Assembly: GCA_016716335.1 (NCBI GenBank)
Contig: JADJWN010000021.1
Span: forward strand, 372,001-436,000
DNA: 64,000 nt
From: Saprospiraceae bacterium
GTDB lineage: Bacteria; Bacteroidota; Bacteroidia; Chitinophagales; Saprospiraceae
Direction of reading: 5' to 3'
The notes under the pieces are model-generated. The model made no database searches and was not told the DNA's origin. It saw nothing but the letters and a program-made list of their open reading frames with translations. Both the position numbers and the translations under genes were made by a program. Below are positions 28,981-38,037 of this stretch, piece by piece (within the stretch, counting starts at the first letter, position 1; the number at the start of each line of letters is the position of its first letter).

Positions 28981-29505
28981 ATGAAAATGATGAAAGTTGC
29001 CTTACTGATAATATTCTGGATGCAGGCCCAATCCGGAATAAGTCAGGTATTAATGCAACTCGAGATATTCAAGGAGGTGAAAGCCATCAAATACTATCCC
29101 GGAGACGTTATCCATTACAAAGTAAAGCAGTTTCCAAAAGACTGGAGGCAGTCGAAAATAGAAAGGATACTCTTTGATGAAAAAATGCTGATTACCAACG
29201 ATGGCCTGGTAAAACTGGAAGATATCACAGAATTCAGAGTATATAAGCCCAATGTATATGCCCTGGGGCTTCGGTTGATCCAGGCAGGAGTGGTATGGTG
29301 GACCTATGGAGCTATCATACACATTTTTACTGAAAACAAATTTACCTGGAGTACTTTCGCTATCGGGGCCACAGCAGCCGGCATAGGATTTATATTGAAA
29401 AAATGGGTATCCAGGCGCACTTTTAAAATCAAAAAAAACGCCAATCTCCGGATTCTCGACGTAAGTTTTCCAACACCCGACCAGATCAATCCCAAAAGAG
29501 TATAG
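28981..29505 (+). CDS. Hypothetical secreted protein with membrane segments
   Basis: 174 residues. A signal peptide-like N terminus ends near GISQ (residue 22). The middle part (IHYKVKQFPKDWRQSKIERI, LVKLEDITEFRVY) is beta-rich. Two hydrophobic segments (about 95-112 and 120-139) are followed by a basic stretch KKWVSRRTFKIKKN. I do not recognise a family, although the pattern resembles small Bacteroidota proteins annotated only as hypothetical. It starts 33 bases after the broken thiolase gene. Confidence 0.65.
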   Translation: MKMMKVALLIIFWMQAQSGISQVLMQLEIFKEVKAIKYYPGDVIHYKVKQFPKDWRQSKIERILFDEKMLITNDGLVKLEDITEFRVYKPNVYALGLRLIQAGVVWWTYGAIIHIFTENKFTWSTFAIGATAAGIGFILKKWVSRRTFKIKKNANLRILDVSFPTPDQINPKRV

Positions 29506-29580
29506 CCATTATGTTCGACAATAAATACGCAACTGATTAATTTCAATCGGACAAATCATTCCTGCTAATCAGATAGCAAT

Positions 29581-29588
29581 TATATTTG
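29581..29588 (+). promoter_or_regulatory. -7 box of the hydrolase-lycopene cyclase operon
   Basis: TATATTTG matches TAnnTTTG exactly and lies 16 bases before the start codon at 29605. No clear -33 TTTG is present. Confidence 0.5.
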
Positions 29589-29604
29589 TATTACAATCAC
29601 CTTT

Positions 29605-30486
29605 ATGGCCGATACTGTAATATGGCTCAAAGACAATCTGTGGAGTATCCTGGCAGTAGGGGCATTGGTTTATCTTGCACTGAGTATTCTGGTATATTTC
29701 TTTCAGGATATCATATTGTTCAGGCCTGAAAAACTCGGTAAGGAATTCAAATTTGAGTATGAAAACCTGAAATTCCATGAATACCTTATTGAGGTAAAGC
29801 CGGGTGTGATTCTTTCCGGTATAAGATTTAAAGCAGAAAATCCCATCGGTGTGGTGTTTTATCTGAAAGGTAATTCAAGAAGTATCAAGGGCTGGGGTAA
29901 ATTTGCAATTGACTTCATACGGTACAGATATGATGTCATAATGGTGGATTACAGAGGTTTCGGCAAAAGTACCGGCATACGTAATCAGGAGGAAATCAAG
30001 CAGGATCTCCAGCTGGTCTATAACAAGATCAGGGAAAAGGTGGATGAAAGTCATATCATACTGTACGGCAGGTCACTGGGCTCAGGATTTGCCACCAAGC
30101 TGGCTTCGGCCAATAATCCGAGGATGCTCATCCTGGATGCACCCTATTACAGCATGAGTAAAACCACCGGCAGATACATGCCTTTCATGCCTATGTCAAT
30201 TCTCCTCAAATTTCCCATACCCACCTACAAATGGATAAAATATGTAAAATGTCCTATACACATCATACACGGTACACATGACCGGCTGATTCCCTTCAAA
30301 TCCAGTATCCGTCTTGCCTCTATCAATCCTTCGCTGACCAGACTTCATCCTGTCATCGGTGGTGGCCACAACAATCTGCACAATTTTGAGTCCTACCACG
30401 AAATACTCAGCAGGATTTTCACCATAGACAAACTGGAGTTTGACAAAGAACAAAGCAGTATCCATTTCAAAAGAAAACACCGATAA
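29605..30486 (+). CDS. Membrane-anchored alpha/beta hydrolase (first of a tandem pair)
   Basis: 293 residues. An N-terminal membrane helix (about 13-35, LWSILAVGALVYLALSILVY) is followed by an alpha/beta hydrolase fold: VDYRGFGKSTG, nucleophile elbow GRSLGSG, acid HGTHDRLIPF and catalytic His in IGGGHNNLHNF. Sequence style matches the BEM46/YqkD-type serine hydrolases whose substrates are unknown. It is followed immediately by a second, related hydrolase gene, so the pair probably arose by duplication. Confidence 0.85.
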   Translation: MADTVIWLKDNLWSILAVGALVYLALSILVYFFQDIILFRPEKLGKEFKFEYENLKFHEYLIEVKPGVILSGIRFKAENPIGVVFYLKGNSRSIKGWGKFAIDFIRYRYDVIMVDYRGFGKSTGIRNQEEIKQDLQLVYNKIREKVDESHIILYGRSLGSGFATKLASANNPRMLILDAPYYSMSKTTGRYMPFMPMSILLKFPIPTYKWIKYVKCPIHIIHGTHDRLIPFKSSIRLASINPSLTRLHPVIGGGHNNLHNFESYHEILSRIFTIDKLEFDKEQSSIHFKRKHR

Positions 30487-31341
30487 GTGGCATCCGGATC
30501 CCGTACCGTCTCATTCATATTGATTATATTGCTCATGACTGTATGGGCAATGTTGTATCATGCCGACAGCATAGTACATAAAGTTGTGTTCCGTCCGACC
30601 AAACTGGATATGCAGCACACTTACCGTTTTTCAAAACCGTGGCGGCAGTACAGTCTGTCTCCGCAACCCAATATTGATCTGAATGTTATACACTTTTATA
30701 TTGACAAACCTAAAGGAGCCATTTTGTATTTTCACGGGAATAAGGACAATCTTGATCGCTGGGGCGAAATAGCATCGGAATTGACGGAGTATGGATGGGA
30801 TGTATTCGTACCGGACTACAGAGGATACGGTAAAAGCACGGGAGAGCCTTCTGAATCAGGCCTGTATGAGGATGCCGGAGCACTGCACAGATTTGTCACT
30901 GAAAAATACAGCTATAACCATATTGTTTTTTATGGTCGCTCCCTCGGCACGGGTGTAGCTTCATGGCTGGCCTCTCAATACAATCCATCAGGTATTGTAC
31001 TGGAAACTCCCTACTTCAGTCTCGAATCTCTGATTACCCGGTATTATCCCCTTTATACCTATTACTCTGAAAACAGGATAGAAATGAACTCTGCCGGTTT
31101 TTTGCAAAATGTTAAGGCCCCGGTCATGATATTGCACGGTACCGAAGATGCGCTCATTCCCATACAGGAAGCTGCAAGATTATATGATTCTGTCCCTTTC
31201 GGAAACAAAACATTCATCACCATAGCCGGAGGCACGCATGATAATTTGCCCTCTGCTCATAGCTATCAAATTGCTCTGGATTCATTTTTCCGGTGTATAG
31301 TTCCGACACACATTCCATTGTCAAATATGTCAGTGCAATGA
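30487..31341 (+). CDS. Membrane-anchored alpha/beta hydrolase (second of a tandem pair)
   Basis: 284 residues from a GTG directly after the TAA of the previous gene; no closer ATG precedes the membrane helix (RTVSFILIILLMTVWAMLY). Hydrolase motifs are FHGNKDNLDRWGE, VPDYRGYGKSTG, nucleophile elbow GRSLGTG, HGTEDALIPI and IAGGTHDNLPS with the catalytic His. The stop overlaps the ATG of lycopene cyclase (ATGA at 31338-31341), indicating translational coupling of the three genes. Confidence 0.85.
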   Translation: MASGSRTVSFILIILLMTVWAMLYHADSIVHKVVFRPTKLDMQHTYRFSKPWRQYSLSPQPNIDLNVIHFYIDKPKGAILYFHGNKDNLDRWGEIASELTEYGWDVFVPDYRGYGKSTGEPSESGLYEDAGALHRFVTEKYSYNHIVFYGRSLGTGVASWLASQYNPSGIVLETPYFSLESLITRYYPLYTYYSENRIEMNSAGFLQNVKAPVMILHGTEDALIPIQEAARLYDSVPFGNKTFITIAGGTHDNLPSAHSYQIALDSFFRCIVPTHIPLSNMSVQ

Positions 31342-32486
31342 ACAGTTACGATTATATATTTGCAGGAGGCGGGGCATCCGGATTGATTACCGCATACCGT
31401 ATGAGCAGGGATCCTTTTTTTGCAAACAAGCAGATACTGATCATAGATAAGGATGAAAAAAACGCCAATGACAGAACCTGGTGTTACTGGGAGGCAGGAG
31501 CCGGCGAATGGGACAATATACTCACACACACATGGGATAAAATCATTTTCAAAGCCCCACACCTCCATCTGGAAAAAGCTATAAGCCCATTCCGATATAA
31601 AATGTTAAGAAGCAGTGACCTGTATGCATTCATTAAAAATCAATTGAGCCATTACAACAACATCCAAATTGTCACAGAAAAGGTAATCGGCATTAGTAAG
31701 GAAAAAGAACGATGCATTGTATCAACAGCCCATCAGAGTTTTGAAGCCAGAAAGTATGTGCTTAACAGCATTCCTGAATTCAACCCTATACCCGACAACA
31801 GCAGCTATCCATACCTTAAACAGCATTTCGTGGGGTGGTTTATCCGTACGGGGAGTCAGTGCTTCGATCCTTCTGTGGCTACTTTCATGGATTTTGACAT
31901 CCCTCAGAAGGGAAACACCCGCTTTATTTATGTATTACCCACTTCGACAAAGGAGGCATTGGTAGAATATACATTGTTTTCGGAGCACCTGCTGGAATTT
32001 TCCGAATACGAAGAAGGGATTCAATGGTATCTTGACAGACAGGGGATCCGGGATTTTCAGATTATTGAGAAAGAAATGGGCAATATACCCATGACGTGCT
32101 ATCCGCTGCATCAGAAAAATACAGATAAGCTGATCCACGTTGGTAGTGCCGGAGGATGGACTAAAGCGAGTACCGGTTTTACGTTCATGAATATTTGCCG
32201 CAATTCTGCCGGGCTTGCAGCGTTGCTGAAATCAGGCGGCGATACTCAGTCAGGCTTCACGCCGACCAGATATCAATGGTATGACCGCATATTTATCGAG
32301 GTCCTGGCAGCAGATAATGCATCCGGTACAGAAGTTTTCTCCAGTTTGTTTAAGCAGGTGGCACCGGCTAAAATATTGCGTTTTCTCAATAATGAATCCA
32401 CATTGAAGGAAGATCTTGAAATTATACTTAAAACCAAGCCGAAAAGTGCTTTTACCGCTGCATTTTTCAGGACATTATTCAAATAA
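31338..32486 (+). CDS. crtY: Lycopene beta-cyclase
   Basis: 382 residues from the ATG at 31338; an upstream in-frame start at 31293 is inside the previous gene. The N-terminal FAD/NAD-binding motif YDYIFAGGGASGLITAYRMS and IIDKDEKNANDRTWCYWE are characteristic of CrtY-type lycopene cyclases. Further support comes from FIYVLPTSTKEALVEYTLFS and GSAGGWTKASTGFTF. It cyclises the ends of lycopene to beta-carotene at the membrane. Other carotenoid genes are not adjacent; instead it is coupled to two alpha/beta hydrolases. Intact. Confidence 0.9.
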   Translation: MNSYDYIFAGGGASGLITAYRMSRDPFFANKQILIIDKDEKNANDRTWCYWEAGAGEWDNILTHTWDKIIFKAPHLHLEKAISPFRYKMLRSSDLYAFIKNQLSHYNNIQIVTEKVIGISKEKERCIVSTAHQSFEARKYVLNSIPEFNPIPDNSSYPYLKQHFVGWFIRTGSQCFDPSVATFMDFDIPQKGNTRFIYVLPTSTKEALVEYTLFSEHLLEFSEYEEGIQWYLDRQGIRDFQIIEKEMGNIPMTCYPLHQKNTDKLIHVGSAGGWTKASTGFTFMNICRNSAGLAALLKSGGDTQSGFTPTRYQWYDRIFIEVLAADNASGTEVFSSLFKQVAPAKILRFLNNESTLKEDLEIILKTKPKSAFTAAFFRTLFK

Positions 32487-32497
32487 AATAAAGTTTC

Positions 32498-33196
32498 ATG
32501 GCGATGATAACAGCCCATACTTTCGACTTTTTGAATGAACTCAAAAAGCATAACTACAAAGAATGGTTTGATGAAAACAGAAAATGGTATGAATCAGTAA
32601 AAAAAGAATATTACGCATTCACGGCACAGGTGCTTGAAAGTATGAAACAGACAGACGACAGTCTGGATCTTCTCACTGCCAGGGATTGCGTATTCAGAAT
32701 CAACAGAGATATCCGCTTCAGTAAGGATAAGAGTCCGTACAAGACCAATCTTGGAATATTTTTAGCTCCTTACGGCAGAAAAAAAGACCTGGCCGGTTAC
32801 TACATACATATCGAGCCGGGGGGAAGTTTTGCCGGAGGTGGATTGTATATGCCCATGCCCGAACAGTTGAAAAAGGTGAGACGAGAAATCCACTATGATT
32901 ACCCAACATTTAAAGCCATCCTTGAAAACCCTACATTTACCCAACATTTCAGAGGATTGGACAAAGACCCCGGTCAGCTGCTGAAAAACCCTCCCAAAGA
33001 TTACAGTGCAGACGATCCGGCCATAGAATATCTGAAGTACAAGAGTTTTACGGCAGTGACCGATCTGCCGGACCGGATAGTATTGGGAGATGATTTTTTG
33101 ACCAATCTGACTGAATTACTCACGGCCATCAAACCTCTCATAACTTTTCTGAACTCAGCCTTGCTGACAGATGAAAACGGTGAGAGCATAGTGTAA
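32498..33196 (+). CDS. DUF2461 (TIGR02453) family protein
   Basis: 232 residues. The family pattern is evident: FDFLNELKKHNYKEWFDENRKWYE at the start (given here as its conserved W and F positions), DCVFRINRDIRFSKDKSPYKTN, GYYIHIEPGGSFAGGGLY and LEFLKYKSF-like EYLKYKSFTAV near the end. Biochemical function is unknown. It begins 11 bases after crtY and probably ends the operon. Confidence 0.88.
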   Translation: MAMITAHTFDFLNELKKHNYKEWFDENRKWYESVKKEYYAFTAQVLESMKQTDDSLDLLTARDCVFRINRDIRFSKDKSPYKTNLGIFLAPYGRKKDLAGYYIHIEPGGSFAGGGLYMPMPEQLKKVRREIHYDYPTFKAILENPTFTQHFRGLDKDPGQLLKNPPKDYSADDPAIEYLKYKSFTAVTDLPDRIVLGDDFLTNLTELLTAIKPLITFLNSALLTDENGESIV

Positions 33197-33245
33197 TGCT
33201 AATGATACCACCCGTTGTAAGCAGAGTGCGGATATTATTATTATT

Positions 33246-34493
33246 TTACCTTTTGGACGATGGATATTTACTGCTGTAATCCAAGACCTGATTCCAAACC
33301 CTGAAGATATTTCCGGAACAGATTTTCTCCAGATCCTCTTCGGTATAGCCTCGCTTCAGCAGTTCTTCCAGCAGATTGGGATAATCCGACACATCCTTCA
33401 ATCCGGTGGGCAACGAATCCCCTACCCCGTCATAATCCGAACCCAACCCCACGTGGTCAATACCGGCAATACGGACTATGTGCTCAATATGATCTGCTAC
33501 CATCGCCACATCTGAGAATAATACAGGATTGTCCTGCCTGAATTTTTCGATTACTGTTTTTCCGGCCTCAGAATCGGCATTAAGCCCCAGTGAATCCAGC
33601 AGATGATTGAGCTGCCGGCGTTTTTCCCTGTTTATGCGGGAGACATTGCCATCCAGAAAATCCGAACCGAAATTGACCATAATCACTCCACCGTTTCCCT
33701 TCATGGCCAAAATCATATCATCGTCCATATTCCTCTCAAATCCCGGTGTAAACTTTCGGCAGGAGGAATGGGAAGCTATGACAGGAACATGGACAGATCT
33801 GAGTACCTGATAAAAAGTACTGTCTGATACGTGAGATATGTCTATCATAATCCCGGCACGCTGCATGCTTTCAATCACTTGATAGCCGTATGGACTCAAT
33901 CCATTCCAGGTACGGGTGGTATCATAACTTGAATCACAGATCTTATTATCCTTCGAGTGGGTGAGTGTAATGTAGCTGATGCCTTGTCTTCTGAAATAGG
34001 GAATCAGGTCAGGATCATCCTCGACCGGAGCTCCGTTCTCCATACCCATGGGCAGAGCTATTCTGCCACTGTTCTTTATGCGGATCACATCCTGTGGAGT
34101 GTAGGCGACCTCAAAATACTGTTTCTGCTCTTCGGCAATAAATTTTACCATCCGGATGAGGCTGTCTGCCAGCTCTCTGGCACCTCCGGACTGCTGATAG
34201 GAGGCCGGGATATAAATGGACATAAAAGGAGCATCTAAGCCACCTTTTCGAGCCCTTACAAAATCAAAATCCCCCTGATCTGTCTGTACAGGAATGCCGA
34301 TGTATTCTTTTTCCAATCTGAAATTATGCACTTTGAGCCGATAGGGCAAATCCACGTGTCCATCTACAATGATAAATTTCTGCGCAAGTGTACTGGCTTT
34401 ATTTTTTATAGCTTCCGGTGAGGACTGTGACCAAACAGAAAGGTAAGTTACATGCAACAGGATACATATAAAACTGAACGGTCTAATGCGCAT
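33246..34493 (-). CDS. Membrane dipeptidase, M19 family
   Basis: 415 residues with a signal peptide (ending LSVWSQ, residue 23). Zinc-site motifs of renal-dipeptidase-like enzymes are in place: DGHVDLPYR, the bridging Glu in LPMGMENGAP, IDISHVSDSTF, IASHSSCRKF, and GLGSDYDGVGDSLPTGLKDV. The enzyme hydrolyses dipeptides, often with broad specificity, and is exported here. It lies 22 bases downstream of the M23 gene, so the two cell-envelope peptidases are probably co-transcribed. Confidence 0.92.
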   Translation of the reverse strand: MRIRPFSFICILLHVTYLSVWSQSSPEAIKNKASTLAQKFIIVDGHVDLPYRLKVHNFRLEKEYIGIPVQTDQGDFDFVRARKGGLDAPFMSIYIPASYQQSGGARELADSLIRMVKFIAEEQKQYFEVAYTPQDVIRIKNSGRIALPMGMENGAPVEDDPDLIPYFRRQGISYITLTHSKDNKICDSSYDTTRTWNGLSPYGYQVIESMQRAGIMIDISHVSDSTFYQVLRSVHVPVIASHSSCRKFTPGFERNMDDDMILAMKGNGGVIMVNFGSDFLDGNVSRINREKRRQLNHLLDSLGLNADSEAGKTVIEKFRQDNPVLFSDVAMVADHIEHIVRIAGIDHVGLGSDYDGVGDSLPTGLKDVSDYPNLLEELLKRGYTEEDLEKICSGNIFRVWNQVLDYSSKYPSSKR

Positions 34494-34514
34494 AGTAACA
34501 GTGGACAGGCTGTA

Positions 34515-35882
34515 TCAGGGTTTGATCGTAACCAGTGAGTCAGGCTTGGTATAAAAATCAGTATCTCCAATCCTGATCTGCTCAAGTCTGGCCAGCATTT
34601 CGTCTCTGTACTTGAAAAAAGCTGGGAGCTCTGCTGCATCCATGGGCTCTGCGGATGGCAACTTGGTGGTCAGGTGATTGACCTGCTTGCCGTTCTTCCA
34701 GAATCTGAAGCAAACGTGAGGACCTGTAGCCAGTCCGGTAGCTCCTACATAGCCGATGGTCTGACCTTGTTTCACAGGCGTACCGGCCTTTATACCCTTA
34801 GCAAATCGGGACATGTGCAGATACTGGGTCTCATAGACCTTATCATGCCGGATTTTAACAAAATTACCATTACCTGAGGTGTATGATGCTGCGGTAACCA
34901 CCCCGTCAGCCACTGCCCGGATTTCGGTACCATAAGGCGCTGCATAATCAGTGCCCAGGTGTGGAATCGTTGTCTGCTTGATCGGGTGAAATCTGCGAAG
35001 GTTGTAGGAAGATGATATACGGGTAAACTTAACCGGAGCCTTCAGGAAAGCTTTTTTTGCAGGCCTTCCTTCTGCATCAAAATATCCTTCTTTATCCTTG
35101 GTCTTATACAGCATGGAATAGTAGGTGTTGTCACCGGATTTGTAGGAAGCCGCAATCAACCTTCCGACCCCTACCGGCTCTTTATCCACATACTTATTCT
35201 CATAAATCAGTTTAAACTCATCCCCTTTTCTGACGTGGTAAAAGTCCACAGAACTGCTCAGTGCTTCTTCCATCAGATCGATCACTTTGGGATCTACGCC
35301 TCTTTTGTCCAATGCCTGCCATAGAGAACTTTCAATCTTTCCTGTAGCTACTTCGGTGGTAGTGATCACGTCTTTTTCCACGACTTTCACATGTACTGAA
35401 TCCGCAATATTAAACACCACATACTTCGTTTTGTCAGGCTCATACACGATTGCCAGAGGGGATTCGGCACATTCATGCTTTTTGATCACATGATATTTTT
35501 TGCCTGCCTGAATATTTCTGATGTTAAAAATCTCTTTGGCTTCATGCTCCAGGAGCAGAATCAGATTGGTGGCAAGTCCGTTTTGTGATAAAATATTACC
35601 GAAGATCTCGTTTTTACGGATTACATTTCTTTCGATATATACGGAATCAGGATTAAATCCGAACACATAATTTTTTTGATCTACCCCGGCTAATGCCAGA
35701 CGGGACATTTCATGATTTGCATTGTCTGTGGTAAAGGAATTTGTCCAATAGATCAGACCTGAGGCTAAAGTTAGGGACAACACAATATCAATTAGTCTCT
35801 TGGCTACTTTAATATTCCACGATGTAAGTTTCAAAATATACGATTTTACGGTCAATAAATTGCATGAAACAACAAAACACAA
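34515..35882 (-). CDS. M23 peptidoglycan endopeptidase with atypical zinc motif
   Basis: 455 residues. A membrane segment near residues 30-46 (LIDIVLSLTLASGLIYW) is followed by an OapA/LysM-like region and a C-terminal M23 domain from about residue 290. The first zinc motif is intact (HLGTDYAAPYG, HxxxD). The usual second motif HxH appears as H-V-C in TGPHVCFRFWKNGKQVN. Either Cys replaces His as a zinc ligand or activity is altered. The ATG at 35882 is the most upstream usable start and its first 25 residues are not convincing. Role: cleavage of peptidoglycan cross-bridges in the periplasm. Confidence 0.87.
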   Translation of the reverse strand: MCFVVSCNLLTVKSYILKLTSWNIKVAKRLIDIVLSLTLASGLIYWTNSFTTDNANHEMSRLALAGVDQKNYVFGFNPDSVYIERNVIRKNEIFGNILSQNGLATNLILLLEHEAKEIFNIRNIQAGKKYHVIKKHECAESPLAIVYEPDKTKYVVFNIADSVHVKVVEKDVITTTEVATGKIESSLWQALDKRGVDPKVIDLMEEALSSSVDFYHVRKGDEFKLIYENKYVDKEPVGVGRLIAASYKSGDNTYYSMLYKTKDKEGYFDAEGRPAKKAFLKAPVKFTRISSSYNLRRFHPIKQTTIPHLGTDYAAPYGTEIRAVADGVVTAASYTSGNGNFVKIRHDKVYETQYLHMSRFAKGIKAGTPVKQGQTIGYVGATGLATGPHVCFRFWKNGKQVNHLTTKLPSAEPMDAAELPAFFKYRDEMLARLEQIRIGDTDFYTKPDSLVTIKP

Positions 35883-36021
35883 GGCTCTATCGTATCAGAA
35901 TCCATGAATGAGAACAAGGCGAACACACACTAAACACCTCGTTTTCATGTGATGCAGGTAAAATTACCGAAATACAAAAACCTGCTCCGAAGTTACAGCA
36001 AATGAATGCTGCATTTGCGTC

Positions 36022-36029
36022 CAAAGATA
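36022..36029 (-). promoter_or_regulatory. Candidate -7 box upstream of the M23-M19 operon
   Basis: The minus strand reads TATCTTTG (TAnnTTTG). It would give a leader of about 135 bases before 35882. The spacer 35883-36086 shows nothing else I can support. Confidence 0.35.
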
Positions 36030-36086
36030 GACAGCATTTTGAAAGTACCAAACAAATGAGCTGTTAATAATTTCAAATTGTGTTTT

Positions 36087-36662
36087 TTACACATATGAAA
36101 AGACCTCACTACCCGCCCTCTGCGGTATGGAATTGTAGCAGTTTTCCATGGTCTTGATATAAAATTTGTTGCTGAACAAGCTGATGTATTCATTCTTATC
36201 CCCTCCAAAAGGTGGCCCCTGATGATCAAAGTGTTTGCAGAACAAAAGACCGAAGAGCTTTCCGCCTTCCACCAGCAAATCTGCCATCTTATCCACATAT
36301 CGAGATCTTAATGCAGGATCCAGGGCGCAAAAAAAGGTTTGCTCCATGATCAGGTCAAAGCTGTCTTCCAATGCGAAAAAATCGCCTGATACCAGCCTTA
36401 CTTGAGGCTCCGGCATCAGCTGTTGCTCCACTTTTTTAAGAGCGCTTTCAGAAATGTCACAAATGGTGATATCTGTCCAGCCCTGCTGCTGCAGGTACAA
36501 TGCTTCATGTGCCATGCCTGCACCGGGTATCAATACCTTCAGGGTGCGATCTTCGATCTGGTCAAAATAATCGGTCAGCGCCGGAGCAGCATATCCTATA
36601 TCCCAGGGTGTATCACCTGTCCTGTGTCTTGTATCCCAGTAATTTAAGTCCAATATCTGCAT
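36087..36662 (-). CDS. TPMT-family class I SAM-dependent methyltransferase
   Basis: 191 residues from the ATG at 36662 (a start at 36686 adds eight residues). The thiopurine S-methyltransferase pattern is clear: YWDTRHRTGDTPWDIGYAAP, the SAM-binding VLIPGAGMAHEALYL, ICDISESALKKVE, GDFFAL and the family-specific FFCALDPALRSRYVDKM and CKHFDHQGPPFGG. It probably methylates small thiol or selenium compounds; the substrate cannot be assigned. Intact and apparently monocistronic. Confidence 0.87.
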   Translation of the reverse strand: MQILDLNYWDTRHRTGDTPWDIGYAAPALTDYFDQIEDRTLKVLIPGAGMAHEALYLQQQGWTDITICDISESALKKVEQQLMPEPQVRLVSGDFFALEDSFDLIMEQTFFCALDPALRSRYVDKMADLLVEGGKLFGLLFCKHFDHQGPPFGGDKNEYISLFSNKFYIKTMENCYNSIPQRAGSEVFSYV

Positions 36663-36703
36663 AGTTATACTTTCTGTATCAAACAATTCACCTCAAAATC
36701 CAA

Positions 36704-36907
36704 TCATCCGATCAAGTTTTGAAGCTTTTTGAACAAAATTAAGTTTGAATCCTCTGCTTTCATAAACCCGCATAGCGACCTTTTGTTTGGAGCCAGGATA
36801 TGGATCTCACAAATTTCATAGAAGGTTCCGTCAAAGCAAGCGCTGAAAGCTGACCAAAACATCCATCCACAGCACACGAAAGCCACCGATCTTATGAATT
36901 TGTACAT
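36704..36907 (-). CDS. Possible small secreted protein
   Basis: 67 residues starting MYKFIRSVAFVCCGWMFWSA, which reads like a signal peptide, followed by 40 residues with four Cys in total. No family is recognised and no promoter is evident. It may be a chance frame in the border zone between the core genes and the toxin-antitoxin island. Confidence 0.25.
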   Translation of the reverse strand: MYKFIRSVAFVCCGWMFWSAFSACFDGTFYEICEIHILAPNKRSLCGFMKAEDSNLILFKKLQNLIG

Positions 36908-37035
36908 CAGCAGAAAAGGCCGGACGAAAAATCATTATATATAAGAGATGTATAAACATTATAAAGGATTGGGATTATTTCCGATTGGCTGGCAGGAGAT
37001 TACATAGGAACGGCTGTTGGTTGTATTGGTTCTTT

Positions 37036-38037
37036 TCATCTTAATTGATTTATTCGTGTTTGAAGTTCTGAAATTCTTTTTACTAATCTGTCAAAAGTCA
37101 ACACCTCCCCATAAATCATAAACTTGGTCATTTCTGAATAGTCCTTCTCATATTCTTTTATAATTGTGTCAGGTGGTATGATTTTGATTTTGTCAGGAGT
37201 ATGGTTGCCATAGTCAAGCCCCCTCAACGGATTGAATTTTTCTCTATGAGCAACGATATTGTTGTAAAGTTCCTTGTCTTGAAGTGCTTTTATACCGTGA
37301 TGAGTGTCCATTAATCTTTCCAAATCATACAAATGCCTTGAAAGGCGGTCCATACGAATTTTGTCAGGCTCTTGCGAAAATTCTTCGTGAAGCAGGAATA
37401 TCTTTTCAAGGAAAGTTCGTTGGGGTAGAACTGTAGAGATTTTAAAAGTATCTGTTGCAAAATCCCTCTTTGGAAAATTTACACTTAGAATAGAATTAAT
37501 TTCACGCTTCTCTGTCGGCTCTATCAAGGAACGGGAGCTTATTTCAACCAAAACTCTTTGGGGTAGATATTCCGACGTGTCTATTACCGAATTGTAATGA
37601 ATTTCAATTACCTGCGGGTCTTTGTCCGAATCGTTAACGGGTTGTGCAAATAGCTCACATTCTGCAATTGCGCCCCAATCCGTCAAAGTTTGCGTTAAGT
37701 CTTTGAGAAATTCTGTTGAGATGAATTCACAAGATTGTTTTCTAAGCTTACTTATTTGTGTTTTGCTAATGTCTCCTTCAAATCCGAAAAATTTTCGGTC
37801 AATTGCCAAGTCTATATCTTCTGAAAATCGCTCTATCAAATACCAGCCTTTGCTTAAAGAAGTTCCTCCTTTAAATATAAAATGCTCGCTATAAGGTAAA
37901 GAAAATGAAGCATTTAAGCATAATGTTACCCACCAATCTTTTTCAATAGCTATGGCCGGCAGACCTGTCATTTCTGTTGCCTGATTGAGGATTTCAATCC
38001 TTCTTTCTTTTGGTAATGTGAGCCAAGTGGTGTTCAT
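37036..38037 (-). CDS. AbiEii-family nucleotidyltransferase toxin
   Basis: 333 residues. AbiEii (DUF1814) motifs are present: AIEKDWWVTLCL, the nucleotidyltransferase signature HFIFKGGTSLSKGW (near residue 75) and ERFSEDIDLAID with the two catalytic Asp, followed by the C-terminal helical domain with DRLSRHLYDLERLM. Known role: toxin of type IV toxin-antitoxin/abortive infection systems, transferring nucleotides to tRNA or other targets. The start overlaps the stop of the upstream antitoxin gene by four bases. Composition looks more AT-rich than the flanking core genes, consistent with transfer. Confidence 0.9.
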   Translation of the reverse strand: MNTTWLTLPKERRIEILNQATEMTGLPAIAIEKDWWVTLCLNASFSLPYSEHFIFKGGTSLSKGWYLIERFSEDIDLAIDRKFFGFEGDISKTQISKLRKQSCEFISTEFLKDLTQTLTDWGAIAECELFAQPVNDSDKDPQVIEIHYNSVIDTSEYLPQRVLVEISSRSLIEPTEKREINSILSVNFPKRDFATDTFKISTVLPQRTFLEKIFLLHEEFSQEPDKIRMDRLSRHLYDLERLMDTHHGIKALQDKELYNNIVAHREKFNPLRGLDYGNHTPDKIKIIPPDTIIKEYEKDYSEMTKFMIYGEVLTFDRLVKRISELQTRINQLR

